Shown here piece by piece: positions 14,855 through 22,083 of a stretch of 26,516 nt of DNA. The DNA is from Bacteroidetes bacterium UBA2322. Lineage in GTDB: Bacteria; Bacteroidota; Bacteroidia; Chitinophagales; UBA2359. The position numbers and the translations under genes were made by a program. The notes below the pieces were generated by a model. That model was not told the DNA's origin. It saw only the letters and a program-made list of their open reading frames with translations, and did not search any database. The stretch lies in the NCBI GenBank assembly GCA_002345145.1, contig DDVC01000199.1:1-26516 (forward strand), given 5' to 3'. Each line of letters starts with the position of its first letter. Position 1 is the first letter of the stretch.

Positions 14855-15877
14855 ATGAAAACTGACCGCTTACAACCCGATAACTTTACAGGCTGCCTAC
14901 TGGGTGGCGCTGTGGGCGATGCCCTTGGAGCAGATACCGAGTTTATGAGCTTAACCAATATCCTAAACAAGTACGGCACAACCGGCGTAACCAATTACAC
15001 AGAATTTGCCGATGGCATAGGCATTTTTACCGATGATACCCAAATGACCCTTTTTACTGTGGAGGGCTTACTCTCCGTAAACACCAATGCCACTACCAAC
15101 AATTATGTTACAGCCGTATATGAAGCCTACCTCCGTTGGTTAATTACGCAAACTCATTCCTACCAAGGGTATATGCAAACCCCCTCAGCTGAAACCGCCG
15201 GTTTAATGGCTCACAAGGAGCTTTTTAGGCTCAGAGCGCCCGGTATTACCTGCATGGGCTCGCTTAAAAGCGGGGTTATGGGCACTATTGAACAGCCCAT
15301 TAACCACAGTAAAGGTTGTGGCGGGGTTATGCGCGTTGCCCCGGCAGGGTTACTATTTTGGAAAAACGCCACACAAGCCTTTAGCATAGCAGCCAAATTA
15401 GCCGCCATTACGCACAGCCACCCCAGCGGCTACCTATCGGCAGGCGCACTGGCGGCAATACTGGCATTTTTAGTGCATGGGCACTCGCTTCAGGAAGCAA
15501 TTAACCAAACCTTGCCCATACTGCAACAATGGAACAACCATGCCGAAACCACTAAGGCTATCCGCGATGCAATTGCATTATACCAAACCACTAAGCCCGA
15601 TTTTATACACTTAGCCAAATTGGGCGAAGGCTGGGTAGGCGAAGAAGCCCTGTCTATTGCCCTCTACTGCTCCCTGCACTTTGAAACCGATGTAAAAAAT
15701 GCCATTATTTTGGCAGCCAATCACTCCGGCGATACCGATAGCACAGCCGCCATAACCGGCAATATAGTAGGGCTCATGAACGGCATAAACGCCATACCTG
15801 CATCATGGCAACAAAACCTGCAACTTGCCGATTTAGTGGTTCAATACGGACAAAAACTGTTTGATAAAGCCCGATAA
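14855..15877 (+). CDS. ADP-ribosylglycohydrolase (DraG family)
   Basis: These enzymes remove ADP-ribose from proteins or small molecules with a dinuclear Mg/Mn centre. The 340 residues carry the family motifs in order: GCLLGGAVGDALGADTEF (13-30), FTDDTQMTL (58-66) with Thr59, Asp60 and Asp61 as metal ligands, GCGGVMRVAP (154-163), and NHSGDTDSTAAITGNIVGL (289-307) with Asp293 and Asp295 as the second ligand pair. All metal ligands are present. The local context gives no partner ADP-ribosyltransferase or other clue to the substrate. It lies 146 bases after proC and 74 bases before msrB. Confidence 0.92.
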   Translation: MKTDRLQPDNFTGCLLGGAVGDALGADTEFMSLTNILNKYGTTGVTNYTEFADGIGIFTDDTQMTLFTVEGLLSVNTNATTNNYVTAVYEAYLRWLITQTHSYQGYMQTPSAETAGLMAHKELFRLRAPGITCMGSLKSGVMGTIEQPINHSKGCGGVMRVAPAGLLFWKNATQAFSIAAKLAAITHSHPSGYLSAGALAAILAFLVHGHSLQEAINQTLPILQQWNNHAETTKAIRDAIALYQTTKPDFIHLAKLGEGWVGEEALSIALYCSLHFETDVKNAIILAANHSGDTDSTAAITGNIVGLMNGINAIPASWQQNLQLADLVVQYGQKLFDKAR

Positions 15878-15951
15878 CCCATAACCCAAATTGCTGCAAA
15901 ACTTCTTGCCGGTAAAATTGTTAATAACCCAACTATTTAACCCTGCGTATT

Positions 15952-16350
15952 ATGAACTTTGAAATTGAAAAACCCGATAGCGAGTGGCAAAAAGTACTCT
16001 CGCCAGAACAATACCGCGTACTTCGCCAAAAAGGAACCGAGCGCGCTTTTACCGGGCAATACTACAACCACAAAGAAAGCGGCGCCTATAAATGCGGCGC
16101 CTGCGGCAATGCCTTGTTTCATTCTCAAACCAAATACGACTCGGGTTGTGGCTGGCCCAGTTTTTTTACCCCTTTGGCACAAGATAACATCATACTCCAA
16201 AACGATTACAGCTACGGAATGCACCGCATAGAAGTTCTTTGTAAAAAATGCGGCAGCCACCTGGGGCATGTTTTTGACGACGGACCCGAACCTACCGGAC
16301 TGCGCTACTGTATCAACTCCGTATCGCTGGTATTTGAAAAAGATGCCTAA
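15952..16350 (+). CDS. msrB: Peptide-methionine (R)-S-oxide reductase
   Basis: MsrB reduces the R epimer of methionine sulfoxide in proteins, with electrons from thioredoxin. The 132-residue cytoplasmic form has the zinc site CxxC pairs at Cys48/Cys51 and Cys97/Cys100. It also has the substrate-binding GCGWPSFF (65-72), the HLGHVFDDGPEPTGLRYC block, and the catalytic cysteine Cys120 in RYCINS. The single-domain form without MsrA is used here. The ATG is at 15952; there is no signal peptide. It may be co-transcribed with the preceding glycohydrolase gene (74-base gap). Confidence 0.96.
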   Translation: MNFEIEKPDSEWQKVLSPEQYRVLRQKGTERAFTGQYYNHKESGAYKCGACGNALFHSQTKYDSGCGWPSFFTPLAQDNIILQNDYSYGMHRIEVLCKKCGSHLGHVFDDGPEPTGLRYCINSVSLVFEKDA

Positions 16351-16414
16351 CCCAATGAGCCCTTTCATCGGGTGGCCGCTTATTTACATTGCCCCGTTCA
16401 CAAACTACTAAGCA

Positions 16415-16447
16415 TTGCCATAATTTGGCAAAATAGCTGTATCTTTG
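16415..16447 (+). promoter_or_regulatory. lepA promoter with an embedded palindrome
   Basis: TATCTTTG (16440-16447) is an exact -7 element, with a TTG at 16415-16417 as a possible -33. The start codon of lepA is only eight bases downstream, so the transcript would have almost no leader. The -33/-7 spacer contains a perfect TTGCCA...TGGCAA dyad (16415-16420 and 16426-16431) that could be an operator. Confidence 0.5.
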
Positions 16448-16454
16448 CGCCGCT

Positions 16455-18257
16455 ATGAATAATATTAGAAACTTTTGCATTATTGCACACATCGACCACG
16501 GTAAAAGTACCCTTGCCGACAGGCTGCTGGAATTTACCAAAACCATTCCCGAACGCCGCATGCAAGCCCAATTGCTTGACAATATGGACTTGGAGCGCGA
16601 GCGCGGTATTACCATTAAAAGCCACGCCATTCAGATGGATTATACCCACACCAATGGGGAAAAATACGTTTTGAACCTTATTGACACTCCCGGACACGTG
16701 GACTTTTCTTATGAGGTATCGCGCTCTATTGCCGCCTGCGAGGGCGCTCTGCTGCTGGTAGATGCCTCACAAGGTATTCAGGCGCAAACCATTTCTAACC
16801 TCTATCTTGCCATAGACCACAACCTTGAAATTATACCCGTTATCAACAAAATTGATATGGAAGGCGCTAACATAGAAGAAACCGCCGACCAAATCATAGA
16901 CCTCATCGGGTGTAAACGCGAGGATATATTGGAGGCAAGCGGCAAATCGGGCATCGGTATTACCGGCATTTTAGATGCCATTATCAACCGCGTTCCCGCC
17001 CCCAAAGGCGACCCCGATGCGCCGCTGCAAGCGCTGGTTTTTGACTCGGTTTTTAATGCTTACCGGGGCGTAATTGCCTATTTCCGCATTATGAACGGCA
17101 GAATGCGCACCAATGAAAAGATAAAATTTGTAAATGCCGATAAAGTATATGGTGCCGACGAAATAGGCATTTTGCGCTTAGATATGGAACCCCGCCCCCT
17201 ATTGGAAGCCGGTAATGTGGGTTACATCATAACCGGTATTAAAAAAAGTACCGAAATTAAAGTGGGCGATACCATTACCACTTTTGCCAACCCATGCCAA
17301 GAATCCATTCACGGGTTTGAAGACGTAAAACCCATGGTTTTTGCCGGTATTTACCCCATAGATTCCGAAGATTACGAAGACCTGCGCGATTCCTTAGAAA
17401 AACTTCAGCTCAACGACGCCTCGCTGGTTTTTGAGCCCGAAACCTCCATAGCCCTTGGTTTTGGTTTCCGTTGTGGGTTTTTGGGTATGCTCCACTTAGA
17501 AATAGTACAAGAGCGCCTCAACCGCGAGTTTGATATGGGTGTAATTACCACCGTGCCAAACGTTTCGTATATAGCCCATACCAAAGGTAAAAAAGCCGAA
17601 ACCATAATAGTAAACAACCCCGCCGATTTGCCCGATATAAGCATCTTAGACTCAGTAGAAGAGCCCTACATTACCGCCCAAATCATTACCAAACCCGAAT
17701 ACATAGGTAACATTATGAAACTATGCCTCGACGAAAAACGAGGCATCTTAAAAAACCAGATGTACCTTACCACCACCCGCGTAGAGCTTACCTACGAAAT
17801 GCCCTTGGGCGAAATAGTGTTTGATTTTTATGACAAACTAAAAACCGTTTCGCGCGGGTACGCCTCTTTTGACTACCACATTACCGGCTACAAAGAATCG
17901 GATTTGGTTAAACTCGACATCTTACTCAACGGCGACCGTGTAGATGCCCTTTCTGCCCTTATTCACCGTACCAAAGCATATGAGTTTGGCAGAAAAATCT
18001 GCAACAAACTAAAAGACCTCTTGCCCAAACAACAGTTTGTTATTGCCATACAAGCTGCTATTGGCGCAAAAATTATAGCCCGCGAAACCATCAGCGCCCT
18101 TCGCAAAGACGTAACCGCCAAATGCTACGGCGGCGATATTACCCGAAAACGCAAACTATTAGAAAAACAGAAAGAGGGTAAAAAGAAAATGCGTCAAATA
18201 GGCTCGGTAGATGTGCCGCAGGAGGCTTTCCTTGCCGTGCTAAAACTGAACGATTAA
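16455..18257 (+). CDS. lepA: Elongation factor 4 (LepA)
   Basis: LepA is a ribosome-associated translational GTPase. The 600 residues match the family length. GTPase motifs are AHIDHGKST (11-19, G1), the RGIT effector threonine (50-53), DTPGH (77-81) and NKID (131-134). EF-G-like domains II, III and V follow, including RCGFLGMLHLEI, and then the LepA-specific C-terminal domain with the closing block RKRKLLEKQKEGKKKMRQIG. That last block distinguishes LepA from EF-G, TypA and BipA. The transporter gene starts 29 bases downstream, so the two are probably one transcript. Confidence 0.98.
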   Translation: MNNIRNFCIIAHIDHGKSTLADRLLEFTKTIPERRMQAQLLDNMDLERERGITIKSHAIQMDYTHTNGEKYVLNLIDTPGHVDFSYEVSRSIAACEGALLLVDASQGIQAQTISNLYLAIDHNLEIIPVINKIDMEGANIEETADQIIDLIGCKREDILEASGKSGIGITGILDAIINRVPAPKGDPDAPLQALVFDSVFNAYRGVIAYFRIMNGRMRTNEKIKFVNADKVYGADEIGILRLDMEPRPLLEAGNVGYIITGIKKSTEIKVGDTITTFANPCQESIHGFEDVKPMVFAGIYPIDSEDYEDLRDSLEKLQLNDASLVFEPETSIALGFGFRCGFLGMLHLEIVQERLNREFDMGVITTVPNVSYIAHTKGKKAETIIVNNPADLPDISILDSVEEPYITAQIITKPEYIGNIMKLCLDEKRGILKNQMYLTTTRVELTYEMPLGEIVFDFYDKLKTVSRGYASFDYHITGYKESDLVKLDILLNGDRVDALSALIHRTKAYEFGRKICNKLKDLLPKQQFVIAIQAAIGAKIIARETISALRKDVTAKCYGGDITRKRKLLEKQKEGKKKMRQIGSVDVPQEAFLAVLKLND

Positions 18258-18286
18258 GCCTCACCACACATAAAACTATTTTGCCT

Positions 18287-19192
18287 ATGCAACCGGAGGC
18301 AATAGACGCTGTTCGTCTGCATTTTAGTCCGCAAAGCCTCTGGCTGCTCAATTTCTGTTTGGGTTTTATCATTTTTGGCGTAGCGCTGGAGCTAAAACTC
18401 CGGCATTTCAGGGCAGTGCTTAGCAGCCCTAAAACGGCTGCCATTGCCCTTACAGCTCAGTTGGTGGTTATGCCGCTCATTACCCTTGCACTCATATATA
18501 TAGCCCGCCCCATGCCCAGTATGGCGTTGGGTATGATTTTAGTGGCTGCCTGCCCCAGTGGCAGTGTAGCCAATTTTATGTCGCTCAATGCCAAGGCAAA
18601 TGCTGCCCTGTCGGTAAGTTTAACCGCCATGCTTACCCTGCTTGCGCCCATTATAACACCGGCGGTGTTTACCTTTTATGGCAGTTTATACCCGCCTGCC
18701 GCCCAATTGATGCGCTCAATTAGTGTAAATTTGGTAGAAATGTTTGTTACCGTTATGCTGGTGCTGGGCATACCGCTGCTGCTGGGCATTTTTATATCGG
18801 AAAAATACAGCCAATTAGCAGAACGCATTTCTCCCTTTATCAAAAAAATATCGTTGCTCATATTTTTCGGGGTAATTGTGGCGGCATTAGCTGCCAATTT
18901 TCAGTTTTTTCTGCAATATATTCACTTAGTTGCCGTATTGGTATTTTTTCACAACGGATTAGGCTTTTTGGGTGGGTACACCTTTGCCAAAACGCTGGGC
19001 ATGAGTGAGTATGATGCCCGCACCATTTCTATCGAAACCGGCGTACACAATACCGGCTTGGGGTTAATGCTCATCTTTACCTTTTTTGGCGGCATGGGCG
19101 GTATGGCTATTTTAGCCGCATGGTGGGGCATTTGGGATATGATAGCAGGGTTAGCTATTTCGCATTATTGGGGTAAACGGGGCATTAAATAG
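18287..19192 (+). CDS. Bile acid:sodium symporter (SBF/BASS) family transporter
   Basis: This is a polytopic inner-membrane protein of 301 residues with about nine or ten hydrophobic segments. It shows the two BASS signature regions: the discontinuous-helix block AACPSGSVANFMSLNAKAN, and ETGVHNTGLGLMLIFTFF, which form the Na+ and substrate sites in characterised members. In bacteria the substrate is usually an organic anion and is rarely bile acid; it cannot be told here. I chose the ATG at 18287; a TTG two codons upstream is the alternative. Sodium-coupled uptake would be powered by the gradient that the Nqr complex makes. It lies 29 bases after lepA. Confidence 0.9.
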   Translation: MQPEAIDAVRLHFSPQSLWLLNFCLGFIIFGVALELKLRHFRAVLSSPKTAAIALTAQLVVMPLITLALIYIARPMPSMALGMILVAACPSGSVANFMSLNAKANAALSVSLTAMLTLLAPIITPAVFTFYGSLYPPAAQLMRSISVNLVEMFVTVMLVLGIPLLLGIFISEKYSQLAERISPFIKKISLLIFFGVIVAALAANFQFFLQYIHLVAVLVFFHNGLGFLGGYTFAKTLGMSEYDARTISIETGVHNTGLGLMLIFTFFGGMGGMAILAAWWGIWDMIAGLAISHYWGKRGIK

Positions 19193-19337
19193 CATGATTG
19201 CCATACCGGCAATTTACCTTTTGCTGCCTGTAGGCGCCAACGCTAATAAAGCGCCTGATAACACGTTTTTTTGAACACAATCCATACACTTTAACCCACT
19301 GTTTAAGCGTTATAGCCCAAACTCCACCCAAGGCAAT

Positions 19338-19958
19338 ATGCTGCGAATAGCTATACTTATTTTGCTCCTCATTGGGTTGCCCGCAAATAAGCCGGCTTAT
19401 CAACCCATTTTTGAAAGTTGCAGCGCCCAAGTAGCGGCAGAAAATTATATACACCCTGCCCCAACCACCCTCCCAACCGATGAGGAGGCAGAAAAGATAA
19501 CATGGTCGCCAGATTATAACCTTTCATGGGCTGATTTTGAAGCAGCTCCCGATAGCGCCCACACCTACATAGCAGCCCTAACCTCATCGGCGGTAGCGTA
19601 CAGCCATTTTTGCCACGAGGGTGAATTGCAGGTAAAGGTGAAAGCCGTTTTCCGAAAAAAAGAGTCATGGGTACGCCCCGAAGCTAAAACACCCCACTAC
19701 CTGCGGCACGAAAAACTGCATTTTGATATTACCGAACTTCATGCCCGCAAAGTGCGCCAAATGCTGCACAATCGTTGTTTTACCTGCTCACAAACCGATG
19801 ACCTAAATGCCGCCATAGATACCATACTGCAAACATGGCGAAAAACAGATAAACAATACGATTACCAAACACATTTTAGCCATCGCCCTTCTTTTCAGCA
19901 GGCATGGGAGCAAAAAGTGGACAGTTTATTGTTACAACACAACGCTTATTCCTACTAA
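19338..19958 (+). CDS. DUF922 family putative secreted zinc protease
   Basis: The 206-residue protein begins with a hydrophobic signal segment (about residues 4-14). It contains the conserved LSWADFEAAPD (62-72) typical of the start of the DUF922 domain, and an HExxH zincin motif, RHEKLHFDITELHARKVR (123-140), with His124, Glu125 and His128; Glu133 or His135 may supply the third ligand. DUF922 proteins are predicted periplasmic zinc proteases without a defined substrate. The region after the motif is helical and charged. The 145 bases upstream contain a weak stem (AGGCGC/GCGCCT, 19232-19256) followed by a T-run. It is 76 bases before the GH18 gene. Confidence 0.75.
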   Translation: MLRIAILILLLIGLPANKPAYQPIFESCSAQVAAENYIHPAPTTLPTDEEAEKITWSPDYNLSWADFEAAPDSAHTYIAALTSSAVAYSHFCHEGELQVKVKAVFRKKESWVRPEAKTPHYLRHEKLHFDITELHARKVRQMLHNRCFTCSQTDDLNAAIDTILQTWRKTDKQYDYQTHFSHRPSFQQAWEQKVDSLLLQHNAYSY

Positions 19959-20034
19959 TTTACCCAAGCGCTTAAAAAACCTTTAAAACGCCTCCGATAC
20001 CCCATAAGCCACCAAACTAAATATACTTTGCTAT

Positions 20035-21327
20035 ATGAAACACCTTATCTATTTGCTGCTTTTGATACTAATTTGGCAACATTCAAGTAGAGCACAAACC
20101 AACGAAACACCATTTCCCTACGAGCCCGATTTTGACCAAACATACTCCATAAGGCAAGAACACATAACCCAGTTTACCAATGAAAACCCCGAAGAACCCA
20201 AAGACAGCGCCGATATGGGAGCCTTGCTAAGGCAGTATTTAGTATCGGGTTTTGCTTCATCTAAACGGTCTGCTAAGTGTGCGCTTGCAAAGGAAGTATA
20301 TGGTTATCACCCTTATTGGTTTGGGGCAGAGTACTATAACCACTACGATTTTGGCTTGCTAAGTACATTCAGCTATTTCTCTTATGAACTCAACCCGCAT
20401 ACCGGCGGCTATAAATCAGTGCATAGCTGGGAAACCACCAACTCCATAACCTATGCCCAATTAGCAGGCTGCAAGGTAGAACTCTGCGTTACCAATTTTG
20501 GGTACGATAATAATGCCCGATTTTTGCGCAACCAAAAAGCGTGGAGCAATTTAGCCGCACAATTGATTCGCTTGCTCAATCTGCGAAAAGCCGATGGCAT
20601 AAACCTCGATTTTGAGCAGTTATACGCCGCCGACCGCAATAATTTTACCCGATTTGTTACCTACCTGCATAATAGGTTTACCAAAGAACGCCCGGGCACG
20701 CATATTACCATTGCCCTACCGGCTATTGACCACCAAGGTGTTTTTGACCTAACCGCTTTGCAGCCCTACGTTGCCTCCTTTATTATTATGGGCTATGATT
20801 ACTACTATGCCAACAGTAAACATGCCGGACCCGTTGCCCCGCTTGATGGTAAGGTTTCGCAAAAAGCCACCCTCGAAAAATACATAGCCTCAGGCATACA
20901 CCCAAGCAGGTTTATAATGGCGGTGCCCTACTACGGCAGAGAATGGCAAACCCAAAGTTACGGGGTGCCGGCTGCTGCCAATTCTTACCTGAAATCGCCC
21001 ACTTATGCACAAATTAAAGATGCTTACTTAGGCAAATACACGCCCCGATGGGACTCCCGAAGCGCTACACCCTATATTGTTAAAGGCGGCAAAGAAAATA
21101 TAACCCAATGCTGGTTTGACAACTCCGAAAGCCTAAATCATAAATACGACTTGGTTTACCAATACCAATTGGGTGGCATCGGAATTTGGGCGCTGGGTTA
21201 TGATAAGGGTCATTCTGATTTGTGGAACCTATTGGAACTCAAATTTATGGATTGCACCGGTAATAGTAACGGCGTAGCCAAAAAACCCTATTACCAAAAA
21301 CTTTTGGAAGATATCTTTAAGTATTAG
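20035..21327 (+). CDS. Secreted GH18-fold glycoside hydrolase
   Basis: The 430-residue protein has a signal peptide ending near SSRAQ (residue 21). A linker follows, then a GH18 TIM barrel from about residue 86 (VYGYHPYW). The active-site strand reads DGINLDFE (187-194), with the catalytic acid Glu194 and Asp192 kept, but Asn190 in place of the first aspartate of DxDxE. Later strands are MGYDYYY (252-258), MAVPYYGREW (295-304) and GIGIWALGYD (381-390). The Asn variant and the GYD block recall the peptidoglycan-directed YaaH/SleL branch more than classical chitinases, but the substrate is uncertain. No separate carbohydrate-binding domain is seen. Confidence 0.85.
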   Translation: MKHLIYLLLLILIWQHSSRAQTNETPFPYEPDFDQTYSIRQEHITQFTNENPEEPKDSADMGALLRQYLVSGFASSKRSAKCALAKEVYGYHPYWFGAEYYNHYDFGLLSTFSYFSYELNPHTGGYKSVHSWETTNSITYAQLAGCKVELCVTNFGYDNNARFLRNQKAWSNLAAQLIRLLNLRKADGINLDFEQLYAADRNNFTRFVTYLHNRFTKERPGTHITIALPAIDHQGVFDLTALQPYVASFIIMGYDYYYANSKHAGPVAPLDGKVSQKATLEKYIASGIHPSRFIMAVPYYGREWQTQSYGVPAAANSYLKSPTYAQIKDAYLGKYTPRWDSRSATPYIVKGGKENITQCWFDNSESLNHKYDLVYQYQLGGIGIWALGYDKGHSDLWNLLELKFMDCTGNSNGVAKKPYYQKLLEDIFKY

Positions 21328-21408
21328 CATTAAACAGCAAACAAACTGTTTTAGCAATCAAAAAATAAAAAAAACAGCAAAAAGGAACTAAAAAACGAGA
21401 GCATTGGT

Positions 21409-21416
21409 TATTTTTG
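21409..21416 (+). promoter_or_regulatory. Candidate tRNA promoter -7 element
   Basis: TATTTTTG matches TAnnTTTG exactly and lies 18 bases before the tRNA-Pro 5' end, which fits a short 5' precursor. No clear -33 element is seen. Confidence 0.5.
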
Positions 21417-21434
21417 CACCCGCTTTCGGGCAAT

Positions 21435-21507
21435 CGGGGTGTAGCGCAGTTGGTAGCGTGCTACGTTCGGGACGTAGAGGTCGCTGGTTCAAGTCCAGTC
21501 ACCCCGA
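21435..21507 (+). tRNA. tRNA-Pro (anticodon CGG)
   Basis: The cloverleaf is complete: acceptor stem CGGGGTG/CACCCCG, D-arm, anticodon stem CTACG/CGTAG around loop TTCGGGA (anticodon CGG, decoding CCG), and T-arm with TTCAAGT. CCA is not encoded. It is 24 bases upstream of tRNA-Thr. Confidence 0.95.
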
Positions 21508-21531
21508 CTTTTTTTTCTATCCTATTGTTTT

Positions 21532-21603
21532 GCCTCCTTAGCTCAGTGGTAGAGCAGCTCACTCGTAATGAGCAGGTCGTGGGTTCAAATCCCATGGGAG
21601 GCT
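21532..21603 (+). tRNA. tRNA-Thr (anticodon CGT)
   Basis: The acceptor stem GCCTCCT pairs with GGGAGGC (one G-U). The D-arm is AGCTCAGTGGTAGAGC. The anticodon stem GCTCA/TGAGC encloses loop CTCGTAA (anticodon CGT, decoding ACG), and the T-loop is TTCAAAT. CCA is not encoded. A terminator follows eight bases later, so the two tRNAs are probably one transcript. Confidence 0.95.
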
Positions 21604-21611
21604 CAGCATAC

Positions 21612-21648
21612 AAACCGGTTGAAACCATGGTGTTTCAACCGGTTTTTT
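21612..21648 (+). terminator. Terminator after the tRNA pair
   Basis: A perfect 14-bp stem (21612-21625 with 21632-21645) encloses a six-base loop and runs into TTTTTT. Confidence 0.92.
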
Positions 21649-21764
21649 GTTTGCGGTTAGTAGTGAATTACGAGTTACGAATGGGTTTGGTGCCCAATAC
21701 AGCATACTTACTTACCGCCTTATCACCCTCTTGCAAAAAAATCAAAAAATTTTTGCAAAAAAAG

Positions 21765-21795
21765 TTGCTTTCTTAAAACAAATACGATAACTTTG
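21765..21795 (+). promoter_or_regulatory. Promoter of the giant T9SS protein gene
   Basis: TTG (21765-21767), a 20-base spacer and TAACTTTG (21788-21795) match the Bacteroidota -33/-7 consensus well. Transcription would start near 21802, leaving about 187 bases of leader before the ATG at 21989. A hairpin lies in that leader. The rest of the gene-free stretch 21604-22068 holds only the tRNA terminator and the out-of-frame leader ORF. Confidence 0.65.
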
Positions 21796-21911
21796 TTTGT
21801 ACAAAAATAAAAGCCCGATAGTTAAGCCTTTTCCCGATTACAACAAGAGTGTAAGAATACGTGGCAGATACCATTGCAGATGATTTTGGGTGTGTTTGTT
21901 TCTCCTACCTT

Positions 21912-21933
21912 GCTGCCTGTGCATACAGGCAGC
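21912..21933 (+). promoter_or_regulatory. Stable hairpin in the long 5' leader
   Basis: GCTGCCTGT and ACAGGCAGC form a perfect 9-bp stem around a GCAT loop, midway in the predicted leader. No T-run follows immediately; the first T-rich stretch starts about 18 bases later, so it is not a typical terminator. It could affect mRNA stability or translation. Confidence 0.45.
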
Positions 21934-21988
21934 CGTGAATACGCAAGATACGTTTTTATATATTTTTTAACCCCTTAATTAGTTTCGT

Positions 21989-22083
21989 ATGAAAAAGTTT
22001 TTTGCCTACACGATTGGATTGAAAATTTCAGAGGTATCTGAAAAAATGTTGCCAACCCCTAAACACATGTGGGGGGGGGTAAT
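21989..22083 (+). other. N-terminal leader of the giant protein, out of frame across a G9 tract
   Basis: An ATG at 21989, in an AT-rich start context, opens a frame beginning MKKFFAYTIGLK and continuing through KMLPTPKHMWGG into a run of nine G (22071-22079). In the sequence as given it then stops at 22112-22114. With ten G, or seven, the frame would join the giant ORF as ...HMWGGGNMLCL. The leader supplies the positive charges that the downstream signal segment lacks. So this is probably the true N-terminus, interrupted by a biological or assembly-derived slip. Confidence 0.65.

Noticed and set aside
19232..19275. Terminator after the SBF-family transporter gene
   Set aside because: The stem is only six base pairs with a 13-base loop, and the T-run is offset by about nine bases, too weak to annotate.
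21331..21353. Terminator after the GH18 gene
   Set aside because: The AAACAG/CTGTTT stem is short and AT-rich, and no T-run follows.
21414..21776. 120-codon frame across the tRNA genes
   Set aside because: It overlaps both tRNAs and the terminator, and the translation is just tRNA sequence.
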